DNA from: JBEKIK01 sp050013075
Lineage (GTDB): Bacteria; Planctomycetota; Planctomycetia; Pirellulales; Thermoguttaceae
Reading direction: 5' to 3'
Assembly: GCA_050013075.1 (NCBI GenBank)
Contig: JBEKFZ010000002.1
Location: forward strand, 1 to 64,000
DNA: 64,000 nt
A model generated the notes under the pieces. That model was not told where the DNA came from. It did no database searches and saw nothing but the letters and a program-made list of their open reading frames with translations. This document shows positions 9,652 to 17,183 of the stretch, one piece after another; the stretch's first letter is position 1, and every line of letters begins with the position of its first letter. The translations under genes and the position numbers were made by a program.

Positions 9652-9667
9652 TGGCACACGGCTTGCT
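9652..9667 (+). promoter_or_regulatory. sigma-54 promoter of the flg operon
   Basis: TGGCACACGGCTTGCT matches the -24/-12 consensus TGGCACGNNNNTTGCW at every fixed base but one, with the invariant GG and GC at the required 10-bp spacing. Transcription would begin near 9678, giving a leader of about 60 nt before flgF. Sigma-54 control of rod/hook genes is common in flagellar hierarchies. Confidence 0.8.
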
Positions 9668-9738
9668 AAGTGAAGTGCACCCCCAATCTCCCGCAAAGTT
9701 TGCAGGTTGGGAAAAGGTTTTTGTTGATCGAGGTTCAA

Positions 9739-10491
9739 ATGCCTTACGGTTTATACATTTCAGCGGAAGGGGCCAACGCCCAGTCTTCTCGGCTGGATGT
9801 CATTGCCAACAACCTGGCCAATGTCGATACCGTTGGGTTCAAGCGGGAATTGGCCTGTTTTCAGGCCCGCTATGCCGAGGCCGTCGATAAGGGCCTGGCG
9901 ATTCCCGGTTCCGGAAATACGGAAGACGTCGGCGGAGGCGTTTTGTTCCGCCAAACAAAGACCGATTTTTCCGCGGGCGCCGTGAAGCGAACCAATAATC
10001 CGGCTAACGTGGCGATTTTGGGCGAGGGTTTTTTCACGGTCAAAAAAGGCGACGAGACCTTTTTAACGCGGGCTGGGAATTTCCAGATTAACTCCCGCGG
10101 CGAGTTGGTCACTCCGCAAGGCTACGCGGTATTGGACGAAAGCGGCGGGCCGGTTGTTATAAACCCGGAGGTTAAACATTGGGATATCAGCGACACGGGC
10201 GCCTTGCGACAGCCCGGAAATATGCAGAACCTGGCGATCGTCAAGCCCGCGGACAACGAAAGCCTGGTCAAGTACGGTGAAAATTTATTCCGCTTAACGA
10301 CGCAGCCGGAGCCTGTTCCGCAAGACCAACGGCGAGTGGCCTCGGGTAGCCTGGAGATGTCGGCAGTGAGTCCCACGCTGGAAATGACCGCCATGATCGA
10401 GGCCTCTCGGCTTTTCGAGGCCAATGTCAGCATGATGAAAACTCAAGATCAAATGCTCGGCTCGTTGATCAGTCGAGTGTTGAAAGCATAG
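9739..10491 (+). CDS. flgF: flagellar basal-body rod protein FlgF
   Basis: Proximal rod protein of the flagellar axle, 250 residues, exported by the flagellar secretion system. Seen: the rod-protein signature ANNLANVDTVGFKRE near residue 25, the GEGFFTV core near 90 and the coiled-coil C-terminus EASRLFEANVSMMKTQ. The ATG at 9739 is chosen because GAGG lies 6 bp before it and the protein then starts MPYGLYISAEGA, as rod proteins do; an upstream in-frame ATG at 9670 would start inside the leader. It is the first gene of the plus-strand flagellar operon, behind a sigma-54 promoter. FlgF and FlgG are paralogues; the order flgF-flgG supports this name. Confidence 0.9.
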   Translation: MPYGLYISAEGANAQSSRLDVIANNLANVDTVGFKRELACFQARYAEAVDKGLAIPGSGNTEDVGGGVLFRQTKTDFSAGAVKRTNNPANVAILGEGFFTVKKGDETFLTRAGNFQINSRGELVTPQGYAVLDESGGPVVINPEVKHWDISDTGALRQPGNMQNLAIVKPADNESLVKYGENLFRLTTQPEPVPQDQRRVASGSLEMSAVSPTLEMTAMIEASRLFEANVSMMKTQDQMLGSLISRVLKA

Positions 10492-10505
10492 AAAATGAAG
10501 AACTC

Positions 10506-10587
10506 GTTTAGCCCGGTGGGCACCATGCGCAGCATGGTCGCGACCGGTAAAAGCTGGAATCTCCGGGCACAAGTGCCCGGGCTAAAC
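10506..10587. repeat. GTTTAGCCCGG ... CCGGGCTAAAC palindromic element, copy 1
   Basis: An 82-bp element bounded by GTTTAG and CTAAAC, with an inner hairpin CCGGGCAC-AA-GTGCCCGG. The last 25 bp are identical to 28334-28358, and the left end also matches in kind (GTTTAGgCCCGG at 28266). It lies between flgF and flgG. Confidence 0.8.
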
Positions 10588-10593
10588 TGACAA

Positions 10594-10631
10594 CTCAATT
10601 CCCAATCCCCTATTCCCTAACCCCTAATCTT
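10594..10631. repeat. heptanucleotide array before flgG
   Basis: Degenerate 7-bp units (CCCAATC, CCCTATT, CCCTAAC, CCCTAAT) run in one phase up to the flgG ATG and occupy the place of a Shine-Dalgarno site. Confidence 0.75.
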
Positions 10632-11438
10632 ATGACCATTCAAGCGCTTTATTCCGCGGCAACGGGCATGATGGCAATGGAAAACAAGTTGGACGTAGTG
10701 GCCAACAATCTTGCCAACATGGAGACCACGGCGTTCAAAACGGACCGGGCGAATTTCGAGGATTTGATTTACCGCCACGAAAAATACCCGGGCGCCCAGG
10801 ATTCAGCCGGACAATATACTCCCACCGGCACTCAAATCGGCATGGGCGTACGAACGCAAAGTACGCAAACCGAGTTCACCCAAGGGTCGCTCAAACAAAC
10901 CGGGCAGGAATTGGACGTGGCAATCGAGGGCATGGGATTGTTCCAGGTTACCAATCCCGACGGCATGATCGTTTACACCAGGGCGGGAAATTTTTCAAAA
11001 AACGCCAACGGCAACCTGGTGATCGGCTCGGCCAGTGACGGACGTTTGCTGGAGCCGCCCATCGTTATACCCACTGACGCCACGTCCATCACCATTTCGC
11101 CCGAAGGCATTGTTTCCGTCACGCAACAGGGCAGCAACCAAATGTCGCAGGTGGGCCAAATCCAATTGGCTTCGTTCATCAATCCGCAAGGATTGCTTAA
11201 ATTGGGTGAAAACCTGTATCGAGAAACCGACGCCTCGAGCGCGCCGACAATATCCAATCCGGGCCTGAACGGCCTGGGAACGTTGCAGCAAAACATGCTG
11301 GAATCGTCCAATGTCGAGCCTGTTCAGGAGTTGATCGATCTGATTACCACCCAACGCGCATTCGAGCTTAATTCCCAGGCCATAAAAACAGGCGATCAAT
11401 TATTGCAGACCGTGGCGAATTTGCCGCGACAGCAGTAA
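10632..11438 (+). CDS. flgG: flagellar basal-body rod protein FlgG
   Basis: Distal rod protein, 268 residues, which joins the rod to the hook. Seen: MTIQALYSAATGMMAMENKL at the start, VVANNLANMETTAFKTDRANF (in shorter form the family signature NNLANMETTAFK), the IEGMGLFQV core, and the C-terminal ITTQRAFELNSQAIKTGDQ helix that packs in D0. Length is typical. There is no purine-rich Shine-Dalgarno sequence; a heptad repeat runs up to the ATG. It sits between flgF and flgA, as in many non-enteric clusters. Confidence 0.95.
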   Translation: MTIQALYSAATGMMAMENKLDVVANNLANMETTAFKTDRANFEDLIYRHEKYPGAQDSAGQYTPTGTQIGMGVRTQSTQTEFTQGSLKQTGQELDVAIEGMGLFQVTNPDGMIVYTRAGNFSKNANGNLVIGSASDGRLLEPPIVIPTDATSITISPEGIVSVTQQGSNQMSQVGQIQLASFINPQGLLKLGENLYRETDASSAPTISNPGLNGLGTLQQNMLESSNVEPVQELIDLITTQRAFELNSQAIKTGDQLLQTVANLPRQQ

Positions 11439-11459
11439 TCCGGTAGGACGGGGCCAGTA

Positions 11460-11503
11460 GGACGGATTTGTAATCCGTCCAAGACGCAGTGGAATTCCGT
11501 CTT
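11460..11503. repeat. paired dyads after flgG
   Basis: GGACGGATT-TGT-AATCCGTCC (11460-11480) is a perfect 9-bp stem, followed by AAGACG ... CGTCTT (11481-11503). It lies 21 bp after the flgG stop and could weaken read-through into flgA. Confidence 0.6.
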
Positions 11504-11524
11504 ACAGTTAGCGGAGATGATTAT

Positions 11525-12541
11525 ATGCAGCGGATAATCGTTCTACTTATGATCTTGCCGGCACTGGCATGGAATACATCCCGGGCCGCCGAGTTGCGGT
11601 TGCGCCAGCAGTGCAGTCCGCACGGATCGGTGGTTACCCTGGGCGATATTGCGGAAATTTATAGCGCGGACGCCCGGCAGGCTGAAAAACTTGCCGCCGT
11701 CGAACTCTTTCCCGCCCCGCCGGCGGCGCAGCAGCGGGTGCTTCGGGTAAGAGAGGTGCAAGATCTTCTGGCCCTGCAGGGTATCAATTTGACCCAGCAC
11801 CGGTTTTCCGGGTCCAGCCAGATAGTATTGACCTCGGCAGCCGAACCCGTTCATGCCGATCAGTCGCTGACCTCCTCGGCCGTAAAGCGTGCCCATCGCC
11901 GCGTGCAAGAGGCGATATTGCAATACCTGCAAGCGAAAACCAACTCCAACGAACCGCGACTGCTGCAATTCGAAACGTCTCCGGCCCTGGCCCGCGCGGC
12001 CGCGAATCCGGCACAGCCGATTTCCCTAAGCGGCGGCGCCGCTCCCTGGACCGGATTGCAACGCTTTGAAGCGAGGATCGATTCGAGCGAGGGATTAGCG
12101 CCGTTTACTCTTGAAGTGCAGGTTGCCGTTCCATCGGCTGTTGTGGCGGCCGTACATTCTCTTTCCCGCGGCGCGGTGATCCGGGAAAGCGATCTGGCCC
12201 TTGTCCACGATACTTCCCGCGAGGGCGAAAGCGGCGTTTTCCATGGTATCGAAGAAGTGGCCGGCAAGCAGGCCGCCCGGGCAGTCCCGGATGGAAAAAT
12301 TATTGCCCCGGACGACCTGCAAGAGCCGCTTCTGGTTCATAAAGGCGACGTAGTGACTGTCTATGCCCGCAGCGCGGGAATTCGCGTGCGGACCACGGCC
12401 CGGGCAAGGGACGAGGGCGGTTTGGGCGATCTTGTGACGATGGAGACCATGCAAGACCGGAAACCGTATCAGGCGCGCGTTTGCGGCGCGCGCGAAGCCG
12501 AGGTCATCGCACAGGTCGTACCGGCCACGGAACGAAAATAA
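11525..12541 (+). CDS. flgA: flagella basal body P-ring formation protein FlgA
   Basis: Periplasmic chaperone for assembly of the FlgI P-ring. The 338-residue protein has a signal peptide (MQRIIVLLMILPALAW ... RAA) and a C-terminal SAF-like domain (~220-335) with LSRGAVIRESDLALV and GKQAARAVPDGKIIAPDDL, typical of FlgA. The ATG at 11525 follows GGAGATGATTAT and is preferred over an upstream in-frame codon at 11489 because only it begins with the signal peptide. The first half is longer than in E. coli (219 residues) and includes a second, less conserved domain. Neighbours flgG and flgH fit its role. Confidence 0.9.
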   Translation: MQRIIVLLMILPALAWNTSRAAELRLRQQCSPHGSVVTLGDIAEIYSADARQAEKLAAVELFPAPPAAQQRVLRVREVQDLLALQGINLTQHRFSGSSQIVLTSAAEPVHADQSLTSSAVKRAHRRVQEAILQYLQAKTNSNEPRLLQFETSPALARAAANPAQPISLSGGAAPWTGLQRFEARIDSSEGLAPFTLEVQVAVPSAVVAAVHSLSRGAVIRESDLALVHDTSREGESGVFHGIEEVAGKQAARAVPDGKIIAPDDLQEPLLVHKGDVVTVYARSAGIRVRTTARARDEGGLGDLVTMETMQDRKPYQARVCGAREAEVIAQVVPATERK

Positions 12542-12546
12542 ATAAA

Positions 12547-12644
12547 CGCGGAACACGGAACAATGAAAGATGAATTATGAACAACCAAAGGAAAATACCG
12601 GCTATTTTACACTGCCCACTGCCCACTGTCCACTGCCCACTATC
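12547..12644. repeat. heptanucleotide arrays around the flgH start
   Basis: Two arrays: CGCGGAA, CACGGAA, CAATGAA, AGATGAA (12547-12574) before the ATG, and CACTGCC-type units, five in a row (12610-12644), inside the first codons of flgH. Confidence 0.75.
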
Positions 12645-13314
12645 TTTTATCTGCAATTTACGATTTGCAATAATACTTGCTCTATTCATCTTTTGTTTTT
12701 CCGCTGATTCAAAGGCACAAGATTCGAGCATTTTCGGCCAGGGCGATCCGCGTCGCGGCATGACATTGCCGGAATACTCCTGGACTTACCAAAAACCCGT
12801 GGAGCCGCATCCGATCCGCTTGCACGACATTGTGACCGTGCAGGTTGACGAAAAATCGGTGGTCGCCAGCGAAGGGCAGATGGACCGCAAGAAAAAAGCC
12901 TACGGCGATTTGAAACTGCCGAACTGGATTTTGCTTAAGGGCCTTTCGGTGGTGCCCGATCCGCAAACCGCCGGCGTGCCGCACGTCCGAGGCGAAGTTG
13001 ACAACAAGATGCAGTCGCAAGCCAACTTGGAAACCAAGGATTGGATGAAGCTGCAAATCGCCTGCAACGTGGTCGACATCCGGCCCAACGGCAATCTTGT
13101 AATCGAAGGGCGCCGCACGATCAAAAACAACGAAGATACTTGGGAATACTCGCTTAGCGGCGAGATTCGGGCGGAAGACGTGCTGCCCAACAATACCGTG
13201 CTTAGCCAGAACGTTTCCAATATGCGATTGTTGAAACGCGAAGAAGGTCACGTCCGCGACGGTTATCGCCGCGGTTGGGTCTTGCAGTGGCTCGATAAAT
13301 ATCAACCGTTCTAA
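12577..13314 (+). CDS. flgH: flagellar L-ring protein FlgH
   Basis: Outer-membrane L-ring subunit, 245 residues. Seen: the hydrophobic export segment FAIILALFIFCFSADSKA (residues 29-46), then the FlgH core with HDIVTVQVDEKS, a long coiled/beta region, NLVIEGRRTIKNNEDTWEYSLSG (core NLVIEGRRTI) and the C-terminal GYRRGWVLQWLDKYQPF. The first ~28 residues are encoded partly by a heptad repeat, so the mature start of translation may lie later, but no other in-frame ATG, GTG or TTG occurs before the hydrophobic stretch. No convincing lipobox is seen, although many FlgH proteins are lipoproteins. flgI follows 77 bp later. Confidence 0.88.
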   Translation: MNNQRKIPAILHCPLPTVHCPLSFICNLRFAIILALFIFCFSADSKAQDSSIFGQGDPRRGMTLPEYSWTYQKPVEPHPIRLHDIVTVQVDEKSVVASEGQMDRKKKAYGDLKLPNWILLKGLSVVPDPQTAGVPHVRGEVDNKMQSQANLETKDWMKLQIACNVVDIRPNGNLVIEGRRTIKNNEDTWEYSLSGEIRAEDVLPNNTVLSQNVSNMRLLKREEGHVRDGYRRGWVLQWLDKYQPF

Positions 13315-13318
13315 AAAA

Positions 13319-13391
13319 GGATGAAGGATGAGGGATGAAGGATGAATATCCCATACTTCATACTCACAACTGAAAACTGAATACCAATACC
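13319..13391. repeat. heptanucleotide array filling the flgH-flgI gap
   Basis: Ten 7-bp units in one phase (GGATGAA, GGATGAG, TATCCCA, TACTTCA, AACTGAA, TACCAAT and others) run from 4 bp after the flgH stop to 3 bp before the flgI ATG. Confidence 0.8.
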
Positions 13392-14459
13392 ATGAAAAAT
13401 AAAATCATTCCCCAATTGACGATATTGCTGACAATGTTCGTCCTTTGCTCCGCGGCGCCGCCGGCTCATGCGCGGACGATTCTGAAAAGCATCTGCCGGC
13501 TGAAAGGCCAGGAAGAGAACACCTTGCAGGGGTTGGGAATTGTGGTCGGCCTGAAGGGCACCGGAGACGGCAGCAGTTTTTTGCCCACACTCAGGAGCCT
13601 GGAAAAAGTGATGAAGGTGATGGGCGAACCGCTGGGACGCAAAAGCATAGATGAAATCAAAGACACCAAGAACGTGGCCCTGGTGACCGTAACCGCGACA
13701 ATACCGGCTTCCGGCGCGCGCCAAGGCGACAAGATCGATTGCGTGGTCAGTTCCATAGGCTCGGCCAAGAGTCTATCCGGCGGGCGGCTATTTCTCACGG
13801 CTCTGGTCGGACCGGACCGCACCAATCCCCGCATCTACGCCTTTGCCGAGGGGCCGATCACGCTCGACGATCCGTCGATCACCAATAGCGGCCGGGTTTT
13901 CGAGGGCTGCCGATTGGAAGAGGATTTTTTCAACGCCTTCATCAAAGACCGGAAAATCACCCTGGTTCTGGACAAGAACCACGCCGATTTTCAAGTCGCC
14001 CAGGACATTGCGGAATTGATCAACAGCCAGTTGAGCGTTCAAACTGGCGGCGCTCCGCTGGCCAGAGCGATGAATCAGGTCAACATCGAAGTATTCATTC
14101 CCCCGCAATACCGCGATGATCCCGTGCTCTTCGTCTCGCAAGTGCTCAACCTGCCCATACTTGAGCCGCAGACCGCGCCGCGGGTAGTGATCAACGAGCG
14201 GGCTGGAAGCATCGTCATCAGCGGCGACGTGGAGATTGGGGCAGCAGTTGTGTCGCATAAAAATATCGTGGTCGAAACCGGCAACGCCGGCAATGCCCGG
14301 CCGTTCGTACCGGTCAATTCAGCGGATCCCAGCGCGCCAAAACTCAAGGCGCTGGTCGAGACGCTCAATGCCCTGCACGTGGCCACGCCGGACGTTATCG
14401 AAATCATTAAGGGCCTGGACCGCAACGGCCGGCTCCATGCCCAATTAATTATTGAATAA
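13392..14459 (+). CDS. flgI: flagellar P-ring protein FlgI
   Basis: Periplasmic ring around the rod in the peptidoglycan layer, 355 residues. Seen: a signal peptide ending AAPPAHA, then QGLGIVVGLKGTGDG, the most conserved FlgI stretch, KNVALVTVTATIPASGARQG, and the C-terminal VIEIIKGLDRNGRLHAQLI. Length matches the family. Its presence with FlgH argues for an outer membrane and a peptidoglycan layer thick enough for a P-ring. No Shine-Dalgarno is visible; a heptad array fills the upstream gap. It is followed 20 bp later by the rod-binding gene. Confidence 0.95.
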   Translation: MKNKIIPQLTILLTMFVLCSAAPPAHARTILKSICRLKGQEENTLQGLGIVVGLKGTGDGSSFLPTLRSLEKVMKVMGEPLGRKSIDEIKDTKNVALVTVTATIPASGARQGDKIDCVVSSIGSAKSLSGGRLFLTALVGPDRTNPRIYAFAEGPITLDDPSITNSGRVFEGCRLEEDFFNAFIKDRKITLVLDKNHADFQVAQDIAELINSQLSVQTGGAPLARAMNQVNIEVFIPPQYRDDPVLFVSQVLNLPILEPQTAPRVVINERAGSIVISGDVEIGAAVVSHKNIVVETGNAGNARPFVPVNSADPSAPKLKALVETLNALHVATPDVIEIIKGLDRNGRLHAQLIIE

Positions 14460-14479
14460 AACGCGGCGGAGAATTCGTC

Positions 14480-14809
14480 ATGGTAAACGCGATCAATACC
14501 AACCTTTCCAGCGCACCGGCCATGAATGCCGTCCAAAATGCCCCGGCGAAAGTGCCCGATCTTGCAGGCATGGCAAAAAGTCCAGAGTTACGCAAGGCAT
14601 TCGATGCTTTTGTCGGCCAGACCCTATTCGGTCAATTACTGCACTCGATGCGGAAAACCGTGGGCCAACCGGCCTACTTCGGCGGCGGCCGGGCCGAAGA
14701 AATCTTTCAGCAGCAACTCGACCAGGTGTTGGTCAAGAATATCAGCGAGTCGAGCGCCGATAAATTCAGCGGACCGATGTTCGAACTGTTCACCCTCCAG
14801 CGAAAATGA
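14480..14809 (+). CDS. flgJ: FlgJ-like rod-binding protein
   Basis: A 109-residue rod-binding domain protein (PF10135 type) that helps rod assembly. The core LRKAFDAFVGQTLFGQLLHSMRK and GRAEEIFQQQLDQVL match the N-terminal half of FlgJ. The muramidase half found in enterics is absent, as in many other phyla, so a separate enzyme must open the wall. GGAG lies 10 bp before the ATG. It sits between flgI and flgN, with 6 bp to the latter. Confidence 0.85.
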   Translation: MVNAINTNLSSAPAMNAVQNAPAKVPDLAGMAKSPELRKAFDAFVGQTLFGQLLHSMRKTVGQPAYFGGGRAEEIFQQQLDQVLVKNISESSADKFSGPMFELFTLQRK

Positions 14810-14815
14810 GAAACC

Positions 14816-15313
14816 ATGGGCATATCCATGCAAACTACGTGGGAAAACGAAGTTGCACGGCTTTTGAACGATCTCTTGGCCGTGCAAGACGATTTATCCG
14901 TGAATTTGGCCAAAAAAAGGGAGTTGTTAATTGCCTCCGACACGGCGGGATTAACCGCCATTGCACCGGAGGAAGAGCAATTGATCCAACGGCTACAGGA
15001 ATGTGTTAAGCGGCGAGAAGAATTGCTCGCAAAAGCGGCTCAAGAGGGTTTGCCCGTTGAGAGCATACACGCCTTGGCCGAAACCTTGCCGCCCGAACGC
15101 CGGGGTGAATTGCCCAATCGCCTGGTTCAGGCAAGTTCCCGGGCCAGACTTCTTCAACACCAAAGCTTTACGAATTGGCTTGTGATTCAACGCAGTTTGA
15201 TTCATCTTTCGCAGATGTTAGAGATTATAGCGACCGGCGGCCGTCTTCAGCCGACATATGGAAAAGGAGAACCGGTTAATGCCAGTGGCAGCATCGTAGA
15301 CCGGGCAGCTTAA
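14816..15313 (+). CDS. flgN: flagellar chaperone FlgN
   Basis: A 165-residue, mostly helical protein placed just before flgK and flgL, the place of FlgN, the export chaperone for those two hook-junction proteins. Helical segments with repeated charged residues (EEEQLIQRLQECVKRREELL around 60-80) agree with PF05130. FlgN proteins are poorly conserved, so the call rests partly on position. A second in-frame ATG four codons later could be the true start. Confidence 0.78.
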   Translation: MGISMQTTWENEVARLLNDLLAVQDDLSVNLAKKRELLIASDTAGLTAIAPEEEQLIQRLQECVKRREELLAKAAQEGLPVESIHALAETLPPERRGELPNRLVQASSRARLLQHQSFTNWLVIQRSLIHLSQMLEIIATGGRLQPTYGKGEPVNASGSIVDRAA

Positions 15314-15397
15314 ATAGAATGGGGCATTTGGGATGTTTGGATAGTAAATCCGGAAACCACGAGCAAATCTTAGGCTCGGCCTTCGGCCAACAGAAAA

Positions 15398-15467
15398 GGG
15401 TTCAGGGTTCAGAATTTGAGTATTAACACTTCTTTGAATCCTAAACCCTGAACCCCGACCCCTAACC
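15398..15467. repeat. heptanucleotide array before flgK
   Basis: Exactly ten 7-bp units in one phase (GGGTTCA twice, then degenerate units, then CCTAAAC, CCTGAAC, CCCGACC, CCTAACC) end directly at the flgK ATG. No Shine-Dalgarno site is present. Confidence 0.85.
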
Positions 15468-17171
15468 ATGTCGCTATTCGGCACCATTCAAATGGCTGGC
15501 AACTCGCTGAAGGCGATGGACGTCGCTTTGCAGGTTGTCAACCAGAATATCGCTAACGCCAACACGACGGGCTATATTCGCGAAGAGGCGGTGCTGCAAA
15601 CCGCCGGAACGCAACAGTTGGGCAATCTTCTTTTAGGCACGGGCGTCGAAGTCACGGCGGTGGTGCAGAAGATCGACAAGTATTTGGAAGAGCGGCTCCG
15701 CGGCGCAACCAGCGATTCGTCCTATGCCGATACCTTGAAAAATACTTATACCCAGTTGGAAGACGTGCTCGACGCGCTCAGTAACAGCACCGACCTGAGC
15801 ACCGCGATGAACAAGTTTTTCAGCAGCATCTCCGATGTTCTCAACTCCCCGAATGACGTTACCGTGCGTAATCAGGCCGTGTCTAACGGACAAACGCTTG
15901 CCGATGATATCACGTCGATGTTCCAACAAGTGCAAGCGCTTCGATCCAACGTGAACGACCAGATAAAAGGCATGGCGGCCGGCATCAATCAGCTTACGGA
16001 TGAAATCGGCAAGTTGAATGCGCAAATCGCCCAGATGAAAAGCAGCACCAGCTCGAATAGCGACGCGGTGGGGCTGACCGATCAACGCTTGGCGGCTTTG
16101 ACTGAACTTGCCAAGCTGGTAAACATCAGCACTACCGAGCAAACCGACGGCACGATTAGCGTATACTGCGGCGGAGAATACTTGGTCCTCGAGGGAAATG
16201 CGCGCCAGGTGAAGGTGACGCTAAACAGCGGCGACAATGGATTGAATACCGCCGAGATTTGCTTTGCCGACAGCGGCGCGGCTCTCAAACCCACTTCGGG
16301 AGAGCTCCGCGGATTGATGGATTCCAGGGATGAGGGTTTAGGCGGATTCCTCGATCAACTCAACGATTTCGCCCAAACGCTGACGTACGAGTTCAACAAG
16401 GTTTATTCATCGGGCCAGGGATTGAAGGGTTATACCGCATTAACCAGCCAGTACGCCGTGGACGACGCATCCAAGGCGCTGAATGACACCGGTCTGACAT
16501 ACACTCCGGAAAGCGGGGCGTTCCAGGTGATGGTCACCGACAATCAAACCGGTCTTACGACCACCACGACCATACAGATCGATCTGAACGGCACAAGCAA
16601 TGACACGACTCTCTCGGACTTGAACGATGAACTGAACAACATAAGCGGCATCTCCAGCCAAATTTTAAGCAACGGCGCATTGAAGATAACCAGCGACTCG
16701 TCCGACACGGAAATCTCCTTTGCCGACGATACCAGCGGCGTCTTAGCGTCGTTGGGGCTGAATGTCTTTTTCACCGGCACGTCGGCCGCCGAAATCGGCG
16801 TCAGCAAGGCGGTCGTGGACGATCCGTCCTTGTTCGCAGCCAGTTCGGGCGGCATCGGCGCGGATACCGACAATGCCCAAATCCTGGCGAATTTCGTCGA
16901 CCAGAAATTAACATCGCATAATAACGAAACCGTGGGGGACATGTACTCCAACATAGTCGCCGACACGGCCCAAAAATCGTCGAGGGCCGCGTCCAACGCC
17001 ACTGCGTCCGCAACTTACCTTAGTTCGCTCCAATCCCAGGAAAGTTCCATAAGCGGAGTGAGTCTGGATGAAGAAGCGGTAAATCTGATTATTTATCAAA
17101 AGGTCTATCAGGCCTCGGCCAAGCTTATTGCCATGATTTCGGATTTGCTGGATAAACTAATGGATATTTAG
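15468..17171 (+). CDS. flgK: flagellar hook-associated protein FlgK
   Basis: Hook-filament junction protein 1, 567 residues. Seen: the N-terminal rod/hook signature VVNQNIANANTTGYIREEAV, the helical D1 region around LKNTYTQLEDVL, and the C-terminal GVSLDEEAVNLIIYQKVYQASAKLI, which is diagnostic. The central region (~330-480) is an added Thr/Asp-rich domain that includes one IN-like segment (LSDLNDELNNISGI). flgL follows with a 12-bp gap. Composition and order support the assignment fully. Confidence 0.95.
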   Translation: MSLFGTIQMAGNSLKAMDVALQVVNQNIANANTTGYIREEAVLQTAGTQQLGNLLLGTGVEVTAVVQKIDKYLEERLRGATSDSSYADTLKNTYTQLEDVLDALSNSTDLSTAMNKFFSSISDVLNSPNDVTVRNQAVSNGQTLADDITSMFQQVQALRSNVNDQIKGMAAGINQLTDEIGKLNAQIAQMKSSTSSNSDAVGLTDQRLAALTELAKLVNISTTEQTDGTISVYCGGEYLVLEGNARQVKVTLNSGDNGLNTAEICFADSGAALKPTSGELRGLMDSRDEGLGGFLDQLNDFAQTLTYEFNKVYSSGQGLKGYTALTSQYAVDDASKALNDTGLTYTPESGAFQVMVTDNQTGLTTTTTIQIDLNGTSNDTTLSDLNDELNNISGISSQILSNGALKITSDSSDTEISFADDTSGVLASLGLNVFFTGTSAAEIGVSKAVVDDPSLFAASSGGIGADTDNAQILANFVDQKLTSHNNETVGDMYSNIVADTAQKSSRAASNATASATYLSSLQSQESSISGVSLDEEAVNLIIYQKVYQASAKLIAMISDLLDKLMDI

Positions 17172-17183
17172 GAATAATGAACC

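Noticed and set aside
13319..13391. CRISPR array
   Set aside because: Units are 7 bp, degenerate, and without spacers or cas genes.
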